From Helichrysum umbraculigerum (Eukaryota; Streptophyta; Magnoliopsida; Asterales; Asteraceae), in the NCBI GenBank assembly GCA_949592205.1, contig CATIUR010000001.1, positions 338,525,250 to 338,589,249 of the forward strand: 64,000 bases of DNA, in the 5' to 3' direction. The notes under the pieces are model-generated. The model was not told where the DNA came from. It saw only the letters and a list, made by a program, of their open reading frames with translations, and ran no database searches. The position numbers and the translations under genes were made by a program. Of the stretch, positions 1 to 10,621 are shown in pieces (position 1 is the first letter of the stretch; every line of letters starts with the position of its first letter).

Positions 1-251
1 AGTGTTTGGTTGATGAAGCCGCTTATGTACCATTGGATGAAATTGAAATTAATGATCAGTTGAATTACGTTGAACAACCAGTGATGATTCTTGATGAAAA
101 GATAAAGAAGCTGAGAAATAAAGAGATCAAATTGTTCAAAGTTCAATGGAAACATCGCAAGGGTTCAGAATTCACATGGGAACCCGAGGAGGAGATTCTT
201 CGTTATTATCCAGCTATATACCAAGAATGGATTGTGAGGACACAATCCTGA
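1..251 (+). CDS. Ty3/gypsy chromovirus Pol, C-terminal end with chromodomain (partial)
   Basis: This is the last part of a retrotransposon integrase, open to the left edge of the window and ending in TGA at 249-251. The visible 81 residues hold a chromodomain-like module: a beta-strand segment FKVQWKHR, then the aromatic/acidic motif TWEPEEEI and a tyrosine-rich end. In Ty3/gypsy chromoviruses (Tekay/Del type) such a domain at the integrase C-terminus steers integration toward particular chromatin. Sixteen bases after the stop comes a polypurine tract and then an LTR, the expected order for the 3' end of the element. No frameshift or stop is visible in the part seen. The rest of gag-pol lies outside the window. 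The gypsy chromovirus call is firm; the exact lineage is inferred. Confidence 0.85.
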   Translation, partial: CLVDEAAYVPLDEIEINDQLNYVEQPVMILDEKIKKLRNKEIKLFKVQWKHRKGSEFTWEPEEEILRYYPAIYQEWIVRTQS

Positions 252-253
252 AT

Positions 254-266
254 AAGTGGGGGAGAG
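254..266 (+). promoter_or_regulatory. Polypurine tract of the left chromovirus
   Basis: AAGTGGGGGAGAG lies directly before the TG that opens the 3' LTR. It is the plus-strand priming site for reverse transcription and fixes the LTR start at 268. Confidence 0.85.
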
Positions 267-267
267 T

Positions 268-2457
268 TGTAACGCCCCAAATTTTGTAAGTTCAAAACTT
301 AAATTATATCATTTTAACCGTTTTGTTAGAAAGACTAACTATGAAAGACAAATTATGTCCTTAGGACTTGCCATTTAATGAATAAGTTAGTGGAGGGACT
401 AAATATGACAAGTGTGAAAAGTAAAAGGGTTAAAATGAATTATGCAGTATTAAAACTCAGTTCTGTAAGCTTCTATTTCAATTCCTAATACAGAAAATAA
501 AAGATACGTACGGTACATGTGTGTGTGAAACGATTAGAGCAAGAAAAACAAGGAATTCACTAAATTGAAGCTAAGGCTTTGAGTGATTAGGGATTCTAAC
601 TACAGATTCTTCATTCTAAAGGTATTACAAACCTTCCTTTGTGTTTAATTTGATGATTTAGTTTAATTGCATAAACCCTAGATTCTTGAATTTGATAAAT
701 CAATGGTTTAATAATTTAATTAAGGTTTCATACACTTAATTAAGCTATATTCTATATGTAAATGATATTAGTTTGGTTAAAACACCTATAATTATGTGTT
801 TATGTGGAATTGAATAATTTTGATTATGATTATGTAGGTGATGATTGGTATAAATGGGTAATTGATATGTATTGTGTGTGATTATACATTAAAGAGTGAT
901 ATCCTTGATGTTAGTGGATGAAATTGATGAGAATTTATGATGAATACCCATTTATAAGTAATCACCTATATAAAAGTGTATGGGACAATTTGTAGAATTA
1001 TAAGTGTTGTGAAACTTAAACACTTGTACAACTTAATACAATTAGTGAATTGAAAGTGATTGTGTAATTGATACTTGGTTACATGATGATATGATTAGGT
1101 GATAAACGTGCTCAAGGTGTTATTACAAGTGATTATTAGTGTGGGCTATCGCGAGGTAAGTTAATGGATGATGCTATCTTTCTTCAAGTAATGCTTGTTC
1201 CATTTACTTGGAAGGACCGGTAATGGATATGTCATTTACTTGATGAGTTATGATTATATACCAGGGTGTAGGCCCGAAGATGTTAATTCTTTCGGGAATT
1301 AGCATATGATATTATGGATCCTTAATATACGTATGTTGTGATTTGATATTGATTATCATTGATAGCCCATTGCTTACTAAGCTATATGCTTACTCGATTT
1401 TGTTTATGTGTTTTTAGGTGAGCCAAGTGGGACCCAACGAGATTCGGGCAAGAGACCCGAGGGATGCTAATGGTGGAACTTGTTGCTTTGTCGGTAACAA
1501 GTTACTTCTTTTAATCATGCTCATGATATGTTGTTATACCCCTTTTATGAAGAAAACAAGGTTTTGACACTTGGTGTTGTAAATGTAAACCTTTTGGTCA
1601 AAGTCATAGATAACATGTTGAAAGTCAACGGATAGTATAGTCAATGAGCATGTTATGCTTATTGATAGTTTTGAATGTGTAAATCTTGAATTTAAAGAAT
1701 TATGATGTAAATATTATAATTATAATAGTTTCCATGGAATAATTGAGATTTTATAGTCTTAATGAGTTTTGATAGAAACACCAGCTTAGTTTGACTTAGA
1801 ATAGTCAAAGTAAAGTGGATTGGGTGTTGGAATGGTGGTTATATGGGTTAAGACCCAAACGGGTCGTTAAAGTGCCCAAATGGGTCACTAATAGGTCTAG
1901 AGGTCAAAATGAGTTGTGATTATGGTATGACAAATGTTAAAGTAGCCTTAGGTTCTAAATGTAGTATTGAATGAGTGGTAAAAATGCTAGAACCTGAATG
2001 CACATGGTTTAGAACTTAGTATGTCAACGAAAACGAGTAAAAGTGGTCATTTTGGGGTCAACGGTCCAAATCATGATAAAACACGAATTTGCGAAAAGTG
2101 GAAATTGGGGAACTTTTCTATTGTCATTATACACGTGCCTTCAAATTTTCATGGTCATTGGACTTGTCATTTTCAAGATATGCACGATCGAATTTCGGAA
2201 GATGGTAAAATGGACAGCTGGCTTGATTCCCGGGGAATGGGAGTCATTCCTGGGGAATCCGACTCAAATTACTAACAGCATGCTTCATTCCTGGGGAATG
2301 GGAGTCAATCCTAGGGAATCTCTTATAAATTCAACATTTTATTATTTAAATCCTTATTTGATCTAGGGAATGATACAACAATTCTAAAATGTCATATTAA
2401 AACGTAGGACTTTACGAAATGAGTAAAAAAAAATGTTCTAAATTTCGGGGTGTTTCA
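268..2457 (+). repeat. 3' LTR of the left chromovirus
   Basis: The LTR opens with TGTAACGCCCC after the polypurine tract and closes with GGGGTGTTTCA, where copia coding sequence on the opposite strand resumes at once. Length is 2190 bp. The 5' copy lies outside the window, so the target duplication cannot be confirmed; it would be GTTTG (2458-2462). The U3 end holds four copies of a palindrome (2226-2319) and a TATA-like TATAAA at 2324-2329. No coding sequence was recognised inside; short open frames around 2021-2366 are unsupported. Confidence 0.88.
2226..2329 (+). promoter_or_regulatory. Four G-centred palindromes and TATA box in LTR
   Basis: ATTCCCGGGGAAT (2226-2238) and variants at 2246-2258, 2287-2299 and 2307-2319 form two pairs, each with 20-bp spacing. 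The last copy ends 5 bp before TATAAA (2324-2329). A promoter role is inferred from position. Confidence 0.6.
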
Positions 2458-3844
2458 GTTTGCTCCTACCGTGAAACACCGGATTTTTAGACAATGCAAT
2501 TGCTGCCTTATTGTCTATATGAATCAGTACCTTTTGCTTCTCTAATCCGGTCACCTCCGCGAGCAATTCCTTTAGCCAAACTGCTTGACATGCTGCCGAT
2601 GTAGCTGCCATGAATTCGGCTTCACATGAAGATAAAGCCACGGTATCTTGCTTTTGTGAACTCCACGTGATGGGGGATTTACCTAGAAAGAAAATATGAT
2701 CCGTAGTACTCCGACCATCATCCACGTCTACATTATGACTACTGTCGCTATAACCCAGAAGTTTCAACTCGTCACATCTCTCGTATTTAATTCCAAGCGA
2801 AATTGTACCACGAAGATAACGAAGAATTTGCTTGATCGCTCGCACATGAGATTCTCTCGGACTTTGGATATAACGACTTACTACCCCGACTGAATAAGAT
2901 AAGTCCGGACGAGTGTGGAGGAGGTAGCGCAAGCATCCTACTATCCTTCGATAATGAGTGGCTTCAACTTCTGGTTCATCCTCGGCTTTCGATAATTTTA
3001 GTCCCGGTTCCATTGGACAGTGTGTAGCATTACATTCTTCCATGCCCGCCTCTTTCAAGATTTTCATAGCATAGTTTGCTTGCTTAATTGTTACACACCC
3101 CTTCTCTTGAGAAACTTCAATACCCAAATAATACGTCAATAAGCCAAGATCCGATATTTCAAACTTTGAAGACATCATGCTTTTGAATTGGCTTGTTATT
3201 TCATGACATGTTCCTGTTACGAATAAGTCATCTACGTACACTGCCACAATGATATATTCGCCTTTCAAAACCTTTTTATAAACCGCCGTTTCTTGCGAAC
3301 ATCGTTTAAAACCCATTCCTTGTAAGATGCCATCAAGTTTTATGTTCCATGCCCTTGGTGCTTGTCGTAAACCATACAAAGCTTTTGCTAACTTGTAAAC
3401 TTTTCCTTCTTCTCCCGTCTTTTCAAATCCCTCGGGTTGGCTCACGTACACTTCTTCTTTCAACTCACCGTGTAAGAAGGCCTTCTTCACATATAAGTGG
3501 TAAATCTTCCACCCTTTCCCGGCCGCGAGAGCAATCAGTAAACGTATTGTCTCGAGTCGAGCTACCAGTGCGAAGACTTCATCAAAATCAATGTTGTATT
3601 CTTGTACATAGCCTTTTGCTACGAGCCGCGCTTTATACCGTGAGATAGACCCGTCTGCATTTCTTTTGATTTTATATAGCCACATTAACCCGATTGGTTT
3701 GCCCTGCTTGGGTAGAGGTACTAGCTTCCAAGTTCTATTCTTTTCAATTGACTCGATCTCGCTTTTCATCGCCTTAATCGATTCGGGTTTCTTAACAGCT
3801 TCTTTAAAATTCCTCGGTTCCTCGTCAAAGGTTAACATCAATTC
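2458..3844 (-). pseudogene. Ty1/copia reverse transcriptase-RNase H (broken at both ends)
   Basis: This is the RT and RNase H part of a copia polyprotein, read on the - strand from 3844 to 2458. Visible motifs in order are the RT N-terminus (TWKLVPLP, ARLVAKGY), ALYGLRQAPRAW, the catalytic box YVDD (plus positions 3227-3238), YLGIEV, and RNase H motifs SSCEAEF and HIDNKAA. The frame is open, but the first RT catalytic aspartate, normally DVK before AFLHG, is tyrosine here (YVKKAFLHG), so the enzyme is probably dead. The 3' end is cut in the terminal HGRSK motif by the chromovirus LTR. The 5' end is cut by element A at the AATTC duplication. Removing element A puts this piece in frame with the integrase piece ending at 15659. 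Confidence 0.9.
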
Positions 3845-6026
3845 TGATAACATTGAATAATGTTATATTTATTTAAATAATATTTACTATTTTTATGATA
3901 TTTATATTGCATTTATTTAATAATAGAAACTGATTTGGTTCATATTTATAAAATAGGTTGAAATGGAGCTTGAATTAGAAAAAGAACGAAAATGGATCAA
4001 ATAAAGTAATTTTTGTATAAAAGTTAAGTGGACTAAGATATAGTTGGTACAGAGTGGTTAAAAAGTGATAAAAATAAATAAAGTTCGTAAATACTTGAAT
4101 TCGAGAAGTTAAATGGATTGAGCGAAAATAATTAGATTGAATATTAATTGGAGTTTTTGAGTTGGACCAAATAATTATTTTGGGCTAATTATTAATAATA
4201 ATATAATATTTACTAACAATGATAACGTTATTAGTAATATTAATAATAAAGCTAGCTAATAACAGTGAAGTTAATAATAATAATAAAGTAGATAATTAAT
4301 AATTATAATAATAATAAACTAATAAGTTAGTAATATTAAAGTTAATATTAACGATAGTTATAGTTATACTAATAATAATATAATTATAATAGTTATTATA
4401 ATAATAAATATTAATGATGGCAGGTCATAAGATCAAGTGTGGAAAATATATATTTTTCAAAAGATGGTGAACGGTGGAGCAAAAGGAATACAAGCTAGTC
4501 AAACGAGGTCAAAGTCCAGAATACAAGTCTATGTAACAGAAGGAAATAATGTTGGAATATTCAAGAAGGATTAGCTGTAAATTCACGTGAACAAAGGCGG
4601 CAGACTTTGCTTTTGCTTTACGCAAAAAGAAGCCAACCGGCAGTTGGTGTAATTAGCCAACCGGCGGTTGGGACCGACACCCAGCAGCTATAAAAGGAGG
4701 CTTTAACCATACGAATTAGACGCCACTTTTTCATAGGATTAAACCCCAAAGTCGAAAATAAAATTCTAAATTCGGGTTTTTAACCTTAAATTCGAATTTA
4801 GGGGTTTTTCTAAGGGTTTAGGAGCGAGCTTTTGGAGCAAAAGAAGTTAGGGTTACGCACAATCATTGTAAGGGTATAATAATTATTTGGTTTGCATTCT
4901 TTTATTTATTTTAATAATAATGTTTACTTTATTTATAATTATTATTTATGTTTACTTTATAATGATTATGAGTAGCTAAATTTCTTTGCACTTACTTGAA
5001 TGATGTGATCTAATGATAAGGGTTGTTATCTTTTAATATTTATGTTGAATTATTTCTGTTTAATCGTGAACCTTATATATTTGAGTTTATATTAATTGAT
5101 TTATTTTGTTGGTAAATTATTATATGATCAATTTAGCGGGAGCTTTTTCATAATAATAGTTTATTATAATTATTTGTCTATGAATAATTGTTAATTGATT
5201 GCGGAAGCATATATTAAACAAGATAATCGTTTAAACATGAATGTGTAAGTATGTGAAGTTGACGGAAGTTATTCACTAGATTAAATCTTAAATTATTGAA
5301 TTGAAATTAAGGTGTAGGTTAAGTGGACGCACTAATCTTAGTTTAATTAAGATTCATATATTCAATATAAGTAAACTATCTATTGCAATTTAATTAATGT
5401 TTAATTGAAACTATTATGTGTTTAAGTTTTATATATTATTGAAGCTTGTTAATGATTTAATTAGTGACTATAGCGAACGTTTGTCACAAAGTTATTTCAT
5501 TATTTGATTATATGTCTATGTATGATTAATCCAATGATAGCGAACGCAGATTTGGTATAAGTTAAATAATTAAACTTAAATGTATAATGTGATGATATTG
5601 GAGAACGTCTTTCATTAAGTTAAATTATTAATTAGTTAGTTAAAATTTATGTGAAGGTCATGGCGAACGTTAAACCTGATCTAAATTAAGATGAGCATTG
5701 ATTGCTAGATGACCTGGCTTTTATTATACAACCCAAAATCATTAGTGAGCTAGTTCAAGTAAGTATCGTTTTTAATATCTGATAAAGTTTAATAAATCAA
5801 ATTTAACTCTTTCTGAGTTACTTGTTTTTAGTTTAATTTTAGTAGTTTAAGCAAAGTAACAATTCGGTTACACAAAACTCAAGTCTTTTTCAGTATTTAA
5901 ATTAATTATATTTTAAGTATTAAATCTACATTCCCTGTGGAACGAACCTAGACTTACTGTAGCTATATTATAAGCGATATGGTATACTTATCTCAGTTTA
6001 TTTTTATAACTAGATTTTACACATCA
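3845..6026 (+). repeat. Element A 5' LTR
   Basis: TGATAACATTG to TTACACATCA, 2182 bp. It is about 99% identical by eye to 13446-15658 but lacks a 32-bp block near its end (between 5' LTR 'CTCAGTT' and 'TATTTTTATAAC'). It contains paired palindromes and a TATA box at 4633-4697. Confidence 0.93.
4633..4697 (+). promoter_or_regulatory. Paired palindromes and TATA box, element A LTR
   Basis: CCAACCGGCAGTTGG (4633-4647, one arm mutated) and CCAACCGGCGGTTGG (4657-4671) lie 24 bp apart. The TATA box TATAAAAGG follows at 4689-4697. In the 3' LTR (14233-14297) both copies are perfect. This is probably the Pol II promoter of the element. Confidence 0.7.
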
Positions 6027-6032
6027 AGTTTT

Positions 6033-6050
6033 TGGCACCGCTGCCGGGGA
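6033..6050 (+). promoter_or_regulatory. Primer binding site (tRNA-Asp type), element A
   Basis: TGGCACCGCTGCCGGGGA begins 6 bp after the 5' LTR. It resembles the complement of the plant tRNA-Asp 3' end (TGGCGCCGTTGCCGGGGA) with two differences. Confidence 0.8.
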
Positions 6051-6434
6051 CTGTGATAAAAATACTTGGAAAATTAAATTATTTAATTATTGTACATAGT
6101 TTGTCAATTGAAAAATCGGCTCACCAGTTGTAACAAAACACAAAGAGGTATATGGCGGGTCGTTCTGCTTCCCAAAAGAAGTAGGTTTTTAATAAGCTTC
6201 GCGCTGACCTATTTCTCCGCTTCTATTCTGTGTCTGTTCAAAGGAGCTACCGAGGACTTTTGATAGACTTTGTTAAGTAGTTTATAAATTTAATTTAATA
6301 TAGTTAATTGATCCTTTCTTGGAATTTATTTCTTAGAAAGTTATTTTTGTTTTATTTTTATTTTTAGTTATATTGAACCGGTGCGTTTTTAAGGTTTTAT
6401 CTTTTGTGCTTTTAAAGGTTTAATCAGGTAGTGG
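6051..6434 (+). other. Element A 5' leader, non-coding
   Basis: AU-rich leader between the PBS and gag. No ORF or repeat recognised. Confidence 0.6.
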
Positions 6435-7665
6435 ATGAGCACTAGGTCTTCGGGAAACGAAATACTAATACTGAGTCCATTGTCTGATCCAGAGAAAACC
6501 GCAAAGAAGTATAGGAAGAGGAAATCAAAGAACAAACCGACGGATTTAACTGACAGTCAAACGGAAAGCGGGTCAACTTCAACAAACTTAATCATAGAGG
6601 AAGCTTACGAAGGAGAGCTGGAATCTAAGAACGAGGAAGAAGAAGAAGTTAAACCGGAAGAAGAAGAAAAGGAAGAAATGGCTAACGAAAACGATACTCC
6701 GATGTGGTCCCGAACTAGGACTGTTGCGCCTACACCTTCAGCTGCAATTCAAAGACCACCAATTGATAATAATTTTTCGTTAAAAGGAAATCATTTATCA
6801 ATGATCAAAGATACTCAATTTGATGGGAGAGTGCGGGCCGATCCGCACAAACACATTGCAAATTTCTTGGAGATAGGTGACATGTTCAAGTATGGGCCCA
6901 ACACAGAAGAAGCCAATGTCATTGGTTGGGGAAGCAAAGATTTGGTATCAGGAACTGGAGCCAAATACAATTCGCACATGGGATGAGATGAGGGAAGCGT
7001 TTATCCGCCGATATTTTCCTCCGGATTTAGCAGAAAGATTACTGAATGAAATTAGAGCGTTTAAACAAAATGATGGGGAGACTTTAGTGGAAGCCTGGTT
7101 AAGAATGAAGGAAATGCTAAGGAATTGTCACGGCCATGGGTTATCAAAGGCAGAAATTATTTCACTATTTTATAATGGCCTTAATATTACATCAGCAGGT
7201 GTTTTAGATGCTTCAGGAGGAGGATTATTTATGTATAAAACACCAAATGAGGCATGGACGGTGCTTGAAGATAAGGTTATTCAGAATTTGAATTGGGCAA
7301 AGAATCAAGAGAATAAAAGTGTTCGGAAAACAGTTGCATTTGCTGATGGAAGCGAAAGTAGAAATTCTGATAATTCAGAAATGATGAAAGAATTGAAAGC
7401 CATGTCAACGAAATTTGATAATCAGTTCAAGACTCTCAAGATGGAAATAAAGGTACTTAGAGAGGGTTGTAATAACTGCGGAGGTAATCATGCCACAGAG
7501 CAATGTAATGAAGACGATCAACCTATGATGATTGCTGAAGAAGATGCCAATTACTTGCAACAAAGTAATTACCAAAATAATTATCAGAGGAACAGTTATC
7601 AAAATAGGAATTCAGGGAATTTTCAAGGTAATCGATATAATCAGAATTATAACAATCAGTATTAG
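6435..7665 (+). pseudogene. Element A gag (frameshifted)
   Basis: Gag of an Athila-type element. The first frame starts at ATG 6435 and gives an acidic, lysine-rich N-terminus followed by the capsid start (DTQFDGRVRADPHKHIANFLE). Near 6920 the reading frame switches by an indel, and the capsid continues in another frame (GEAKIWYQELEPNTI, FIRRYFPPDLAERLL) to the zinc-knuckle-like CNNCGGNHATEQC near 7470-7510 and an Asn/Gln/Tyr-rich tail. Part of the expected capsid sequence around the frame switch seems to be missing. The frame ends in TAG at 7663. In a functional element this protein would form the particle and bind genomic RNA; this copy cannot make it intact. Confidence 0.85.
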
Positions 7666-8184
7666 TCATGAGGCAATGCTACACCCGACCATCAGAAACA
7701 GGAAGATAATGAGCCATCTATGAAGGATATAATGAAGGACTTTATTACAAAACAGGATGCTAGTATGAAGGAGTTTATTTCAAAATAGGATGCTTGTATT
7801 GAAAGATTGAAGACTCAAATGACAAATATGAGGATTAGTATGGAGCAAGGTCAAAAGAATCAACAAGTTTCGATTCAAGATTTGGAAAGAAAGATGGATA
7901 GGTAATCTGAGGGACAAAATAGTTGACCAACTGGTGATCTACCTAGTAATACTCAACAATACCTGAGACAAAATACTTCTAATAATAGTGGTACGAAATA
8001 TCAGCCACCACCCGCCCGAACCGAGCATGCTAAAGCTATTATAACTCGTAGTGGGAAGGAGTTACAACCACCTTCGGTGAAAACACCAAAAGTTACTAAC
8101 ACTGTTTTGTAGGATGATGAAGAACATGAAGTCGCAGAAGAGGACGAAGAGACCGCACAACCAACACCTCAGGTTAAACAACCG
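7666..8184 (+). pseudogene. Element A gag-protease linker with multiple stops
   Basis: The downstream part of the polyprotein stays recognisable in the frame of the 3' gag, but is broken by TGA 7669, TAG 7786, TAA 7903, TGA 7924 and TAG 8110. It encodes a low-complexity region (KDFITKQDASMKEF, ERLKTQM) and the ARTEHAKAIITRSGK segment typically found before Athila protease. Most stops are explained by single C-to-T or G-to-A changes from CAG, CGA or CAA codons, as expected from deamination of methylated cytosine. Confidence 0.75.
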
Positions 8185-9924
8185 GTGGTGAAGGCCTATA
8201 AACCAAAGATTCCATATCCTCAACGTTTGAGGAAGGAGAAGATGGCGGCACAGTATGGGAAGTTTGTGGACATGATCAAAGCAATTCGGATCAATGTGCC
8301 TTTAGTTGATGTATTAGCTGGGATGCCGAACTATGCCAAATTTATTAAAGAGTTGGTGAGCAACAAGGATAAGCTTTCAGAGGCGTCAGCTACATTTTTA
8401 AATGATGAGTGCTCGGCTATTGTTAAAAATCATATTCCACCTAAGTTGGGTGATCCGGGAAGTTTTATTGTTTCTTGTACTTTAGGAAAATTTATGACTT
8501 GTGATGCCCTAGCTGATTTAGGAGCTAGTATAAATTTAATGCCTTATTCTTTATATGCTAAATTGTCCTTAGGATCTCTTAAACCCACACGTATGAGTAT
8601 AAGACTGGCCGATAGATCATTTCAATATCCTGTTGGTATTGCAGAAAATATGATGGTAGAAGTAGGTAAATTTACTTTTCCTGTTGATTTTGTTATTCTT
8701 GAAATGGAAGAAGATAGTAAAGTCCCACTAATTTTAGGACGACCATTTTTACATACTGGTGATGCTATAATTCATGTTAAAAATAAGCAGTTAACCTTAG
8801 GAGTGGGCCAGGAAAGGATTGCTTTCACGGTTGATAAAGCCATGAAACACCCTTATTCTACTGATCATACTTGTTTCAGTATTGATGTTATATATGAAGT
8901 TATGGACGAGGAGTTATGGAAATTGCTTGGAACGGATGTTGAACTTGCTGAACTATTGGAATATGTTGAAGATAAGATAACGGAAGAAGAGTTGCTTTTA
9001 GCTATGGAAGCTGATATGGAAGAAGAGGAGCAACCAGTTTTTGAGAAGTTAAAGAATGAAGATAAGATGAGGATTAAGACATCGTTGGAGGATCCACCAA
9101 GAGATTTGGAGCTGAAGCCATTACCGAGCCACTTGGAGTATGCTTATTTGCAAGAGGAAAATTTGCTACCAGTAGTAATTTCTTCTACTCTTTTAAATTC
9201 TGAAAAATCTGAATTATTGAATGTTTTAAAAGCTCACAAGGGTGCTTTTGCTTGGCGTACATCTGACATACCTGGTATAAGCCTATCTTTTTGCAAACAT
9301 AAAATAAATTTTTTGGATGATGTAAAACCCGTTGTTCAAAGACAACGGAGGCTTAACCCGAATATGAAAGATGTTGTTAAGAAAGAGGTTATTAAGTTAC
9401 TTGATGCAGGTATTATTTATCCGATTTCAGATAGCCCTTGGGTGAGTCCAGTTCATTGTGTGCCTAAAAAGGGGGGTATGACTGTAATTAAAAATGATCA
9501 AAATGAATTAGTTCCAACTAGGACAGTCACGGGATGGAGAGTATGTATTGATTATAGAAAGCTTAATGATGCTACTCGTAAGGATCATTTCCCTTTACCT
9601 TTTATTGACCAAATGTTAGAAAGACTTGCAGGAAATGAGTTCTTTTGTTTTCTTGTTCGATTTTCCGGATATTTTCAAATACCTATAGACCCTAAGGATC
9701 AGGAAAAAACAACATTTACATGTCCTTTTGGTACTTATGCTTATAGAAGAATGCCTTTTGGGTTATGTAATGCCCCAGCTACTTTTCAAAGATGTATGAT
9801 TGCTATTTTTCAAGATATGATTGAGACCTCCATGGAAGTTTTTATGGATGATTTTTCAGTTTTTGGAAATTCTTTTGAAACTTGTTTGTCTAATTTAGAT
9901 AAAATGCTTGAAAGATGTGAATAG
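8185..9924 (+). pseudogene. Element A protease and reverse transcriptase
   Basis: The longest open stretch of the pol gene (579 codons). The aspartic protease active site ALADLGAS lies near residue 111, followed by the flap region and LILGRPFL. Reverse transcriptase starts near residue 370 with VPKKGG, WRVCIDYRKLN and MPFGLCNAPATFQ, and has the catalytic FMDDFSVFG at about residue 553. The usual first catalytic motif CFLDGFSGY reads CFLVRFSGY at residue 491, so the metal-binding aspartate is lost and RT would be inactive even without the stops. The frame ends at TAG 9922-9924, where a CAG codon is expected; homology continues beyond it. Confidence 0.9.
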
Positions 9925-10621
9925 GCACATTTAGTTTTAAATTGGGAAAAATGTCATTTTATGGTTAAAGAAGGGATTGTATTAGGACATAAAGTGTCTA
10001 GTGTGGGGATTGAGGTAGATCGAGCTAAGATAGATGTTATTGCTAAGTTACCTCCACCTACTAATGTTAAAGCTGTTAGGAGTTTCTTAGGTCATGCGGG
10101 ATTCTACCGTAGGTTTATAAAAGACTTTTCTAAGATTACAAGACCTATGACCAAACTTTTAGAAAAAAGATGTTACCTTTGACTTTAACCAGGATTGTGT
10201 GAAAGCGTTTGAGACTTTGAAAGAACAATTAACCCATGCACCCATTATGGTTTCACCTGATTGGTCACAACCTTTTGAGTTAATGTGTGATGCTAGTGAC
10301 TATGCTTTAGGAGTAGTTTTAGGACAACGAGAAGGAAATCATTTTAGACCTATTTATTATGCTAGTAAGACATTATATGGAGCTCAGCAAAATTATACTA
10401 CTACTGAGAAAGAAATTTTAGCTGTTGTGTTTGCTTTTGATAAGTTTAGACCTTATTTGGTTTTGTCTAAAACTGTAGTGTTTACTGACCATTCAGCTCT
10501 TAAATATTGATTTCCTAAACAAGATGCTAAACCTCGTTTAATTCGTTGGATTCTTTTATTACAAGAATTTGATATTGAGATTAAGGATAAAAAGGGGGCT
10601 GAAAACCTTGCTGCTGATCAC
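9925..10621 (+). pseudogene. Element A RT connection and RNase H
   Basis: Continues the polyprotein: LNWEKCHFMVKEGIVLGH, then FLGHAGFYRRFIKDFS and, after a one-base insertion in an A-run near 10165, the RNase H domain (PFELMCDASDYALGVVLGQR, YTTTEKEILAVVFAFDKFRPYL, FTDHSALKY). A TGA at 10508-10510 interrupts the last motif, and the frame then continues (PKQDAKPRLIRWILLLQEFD). RNase H would remove the RNA strand during cDNA synthesis. The key residues D, E and D of RNase H are visible, but the protein cannot be made intact. Confidence 0.85.
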
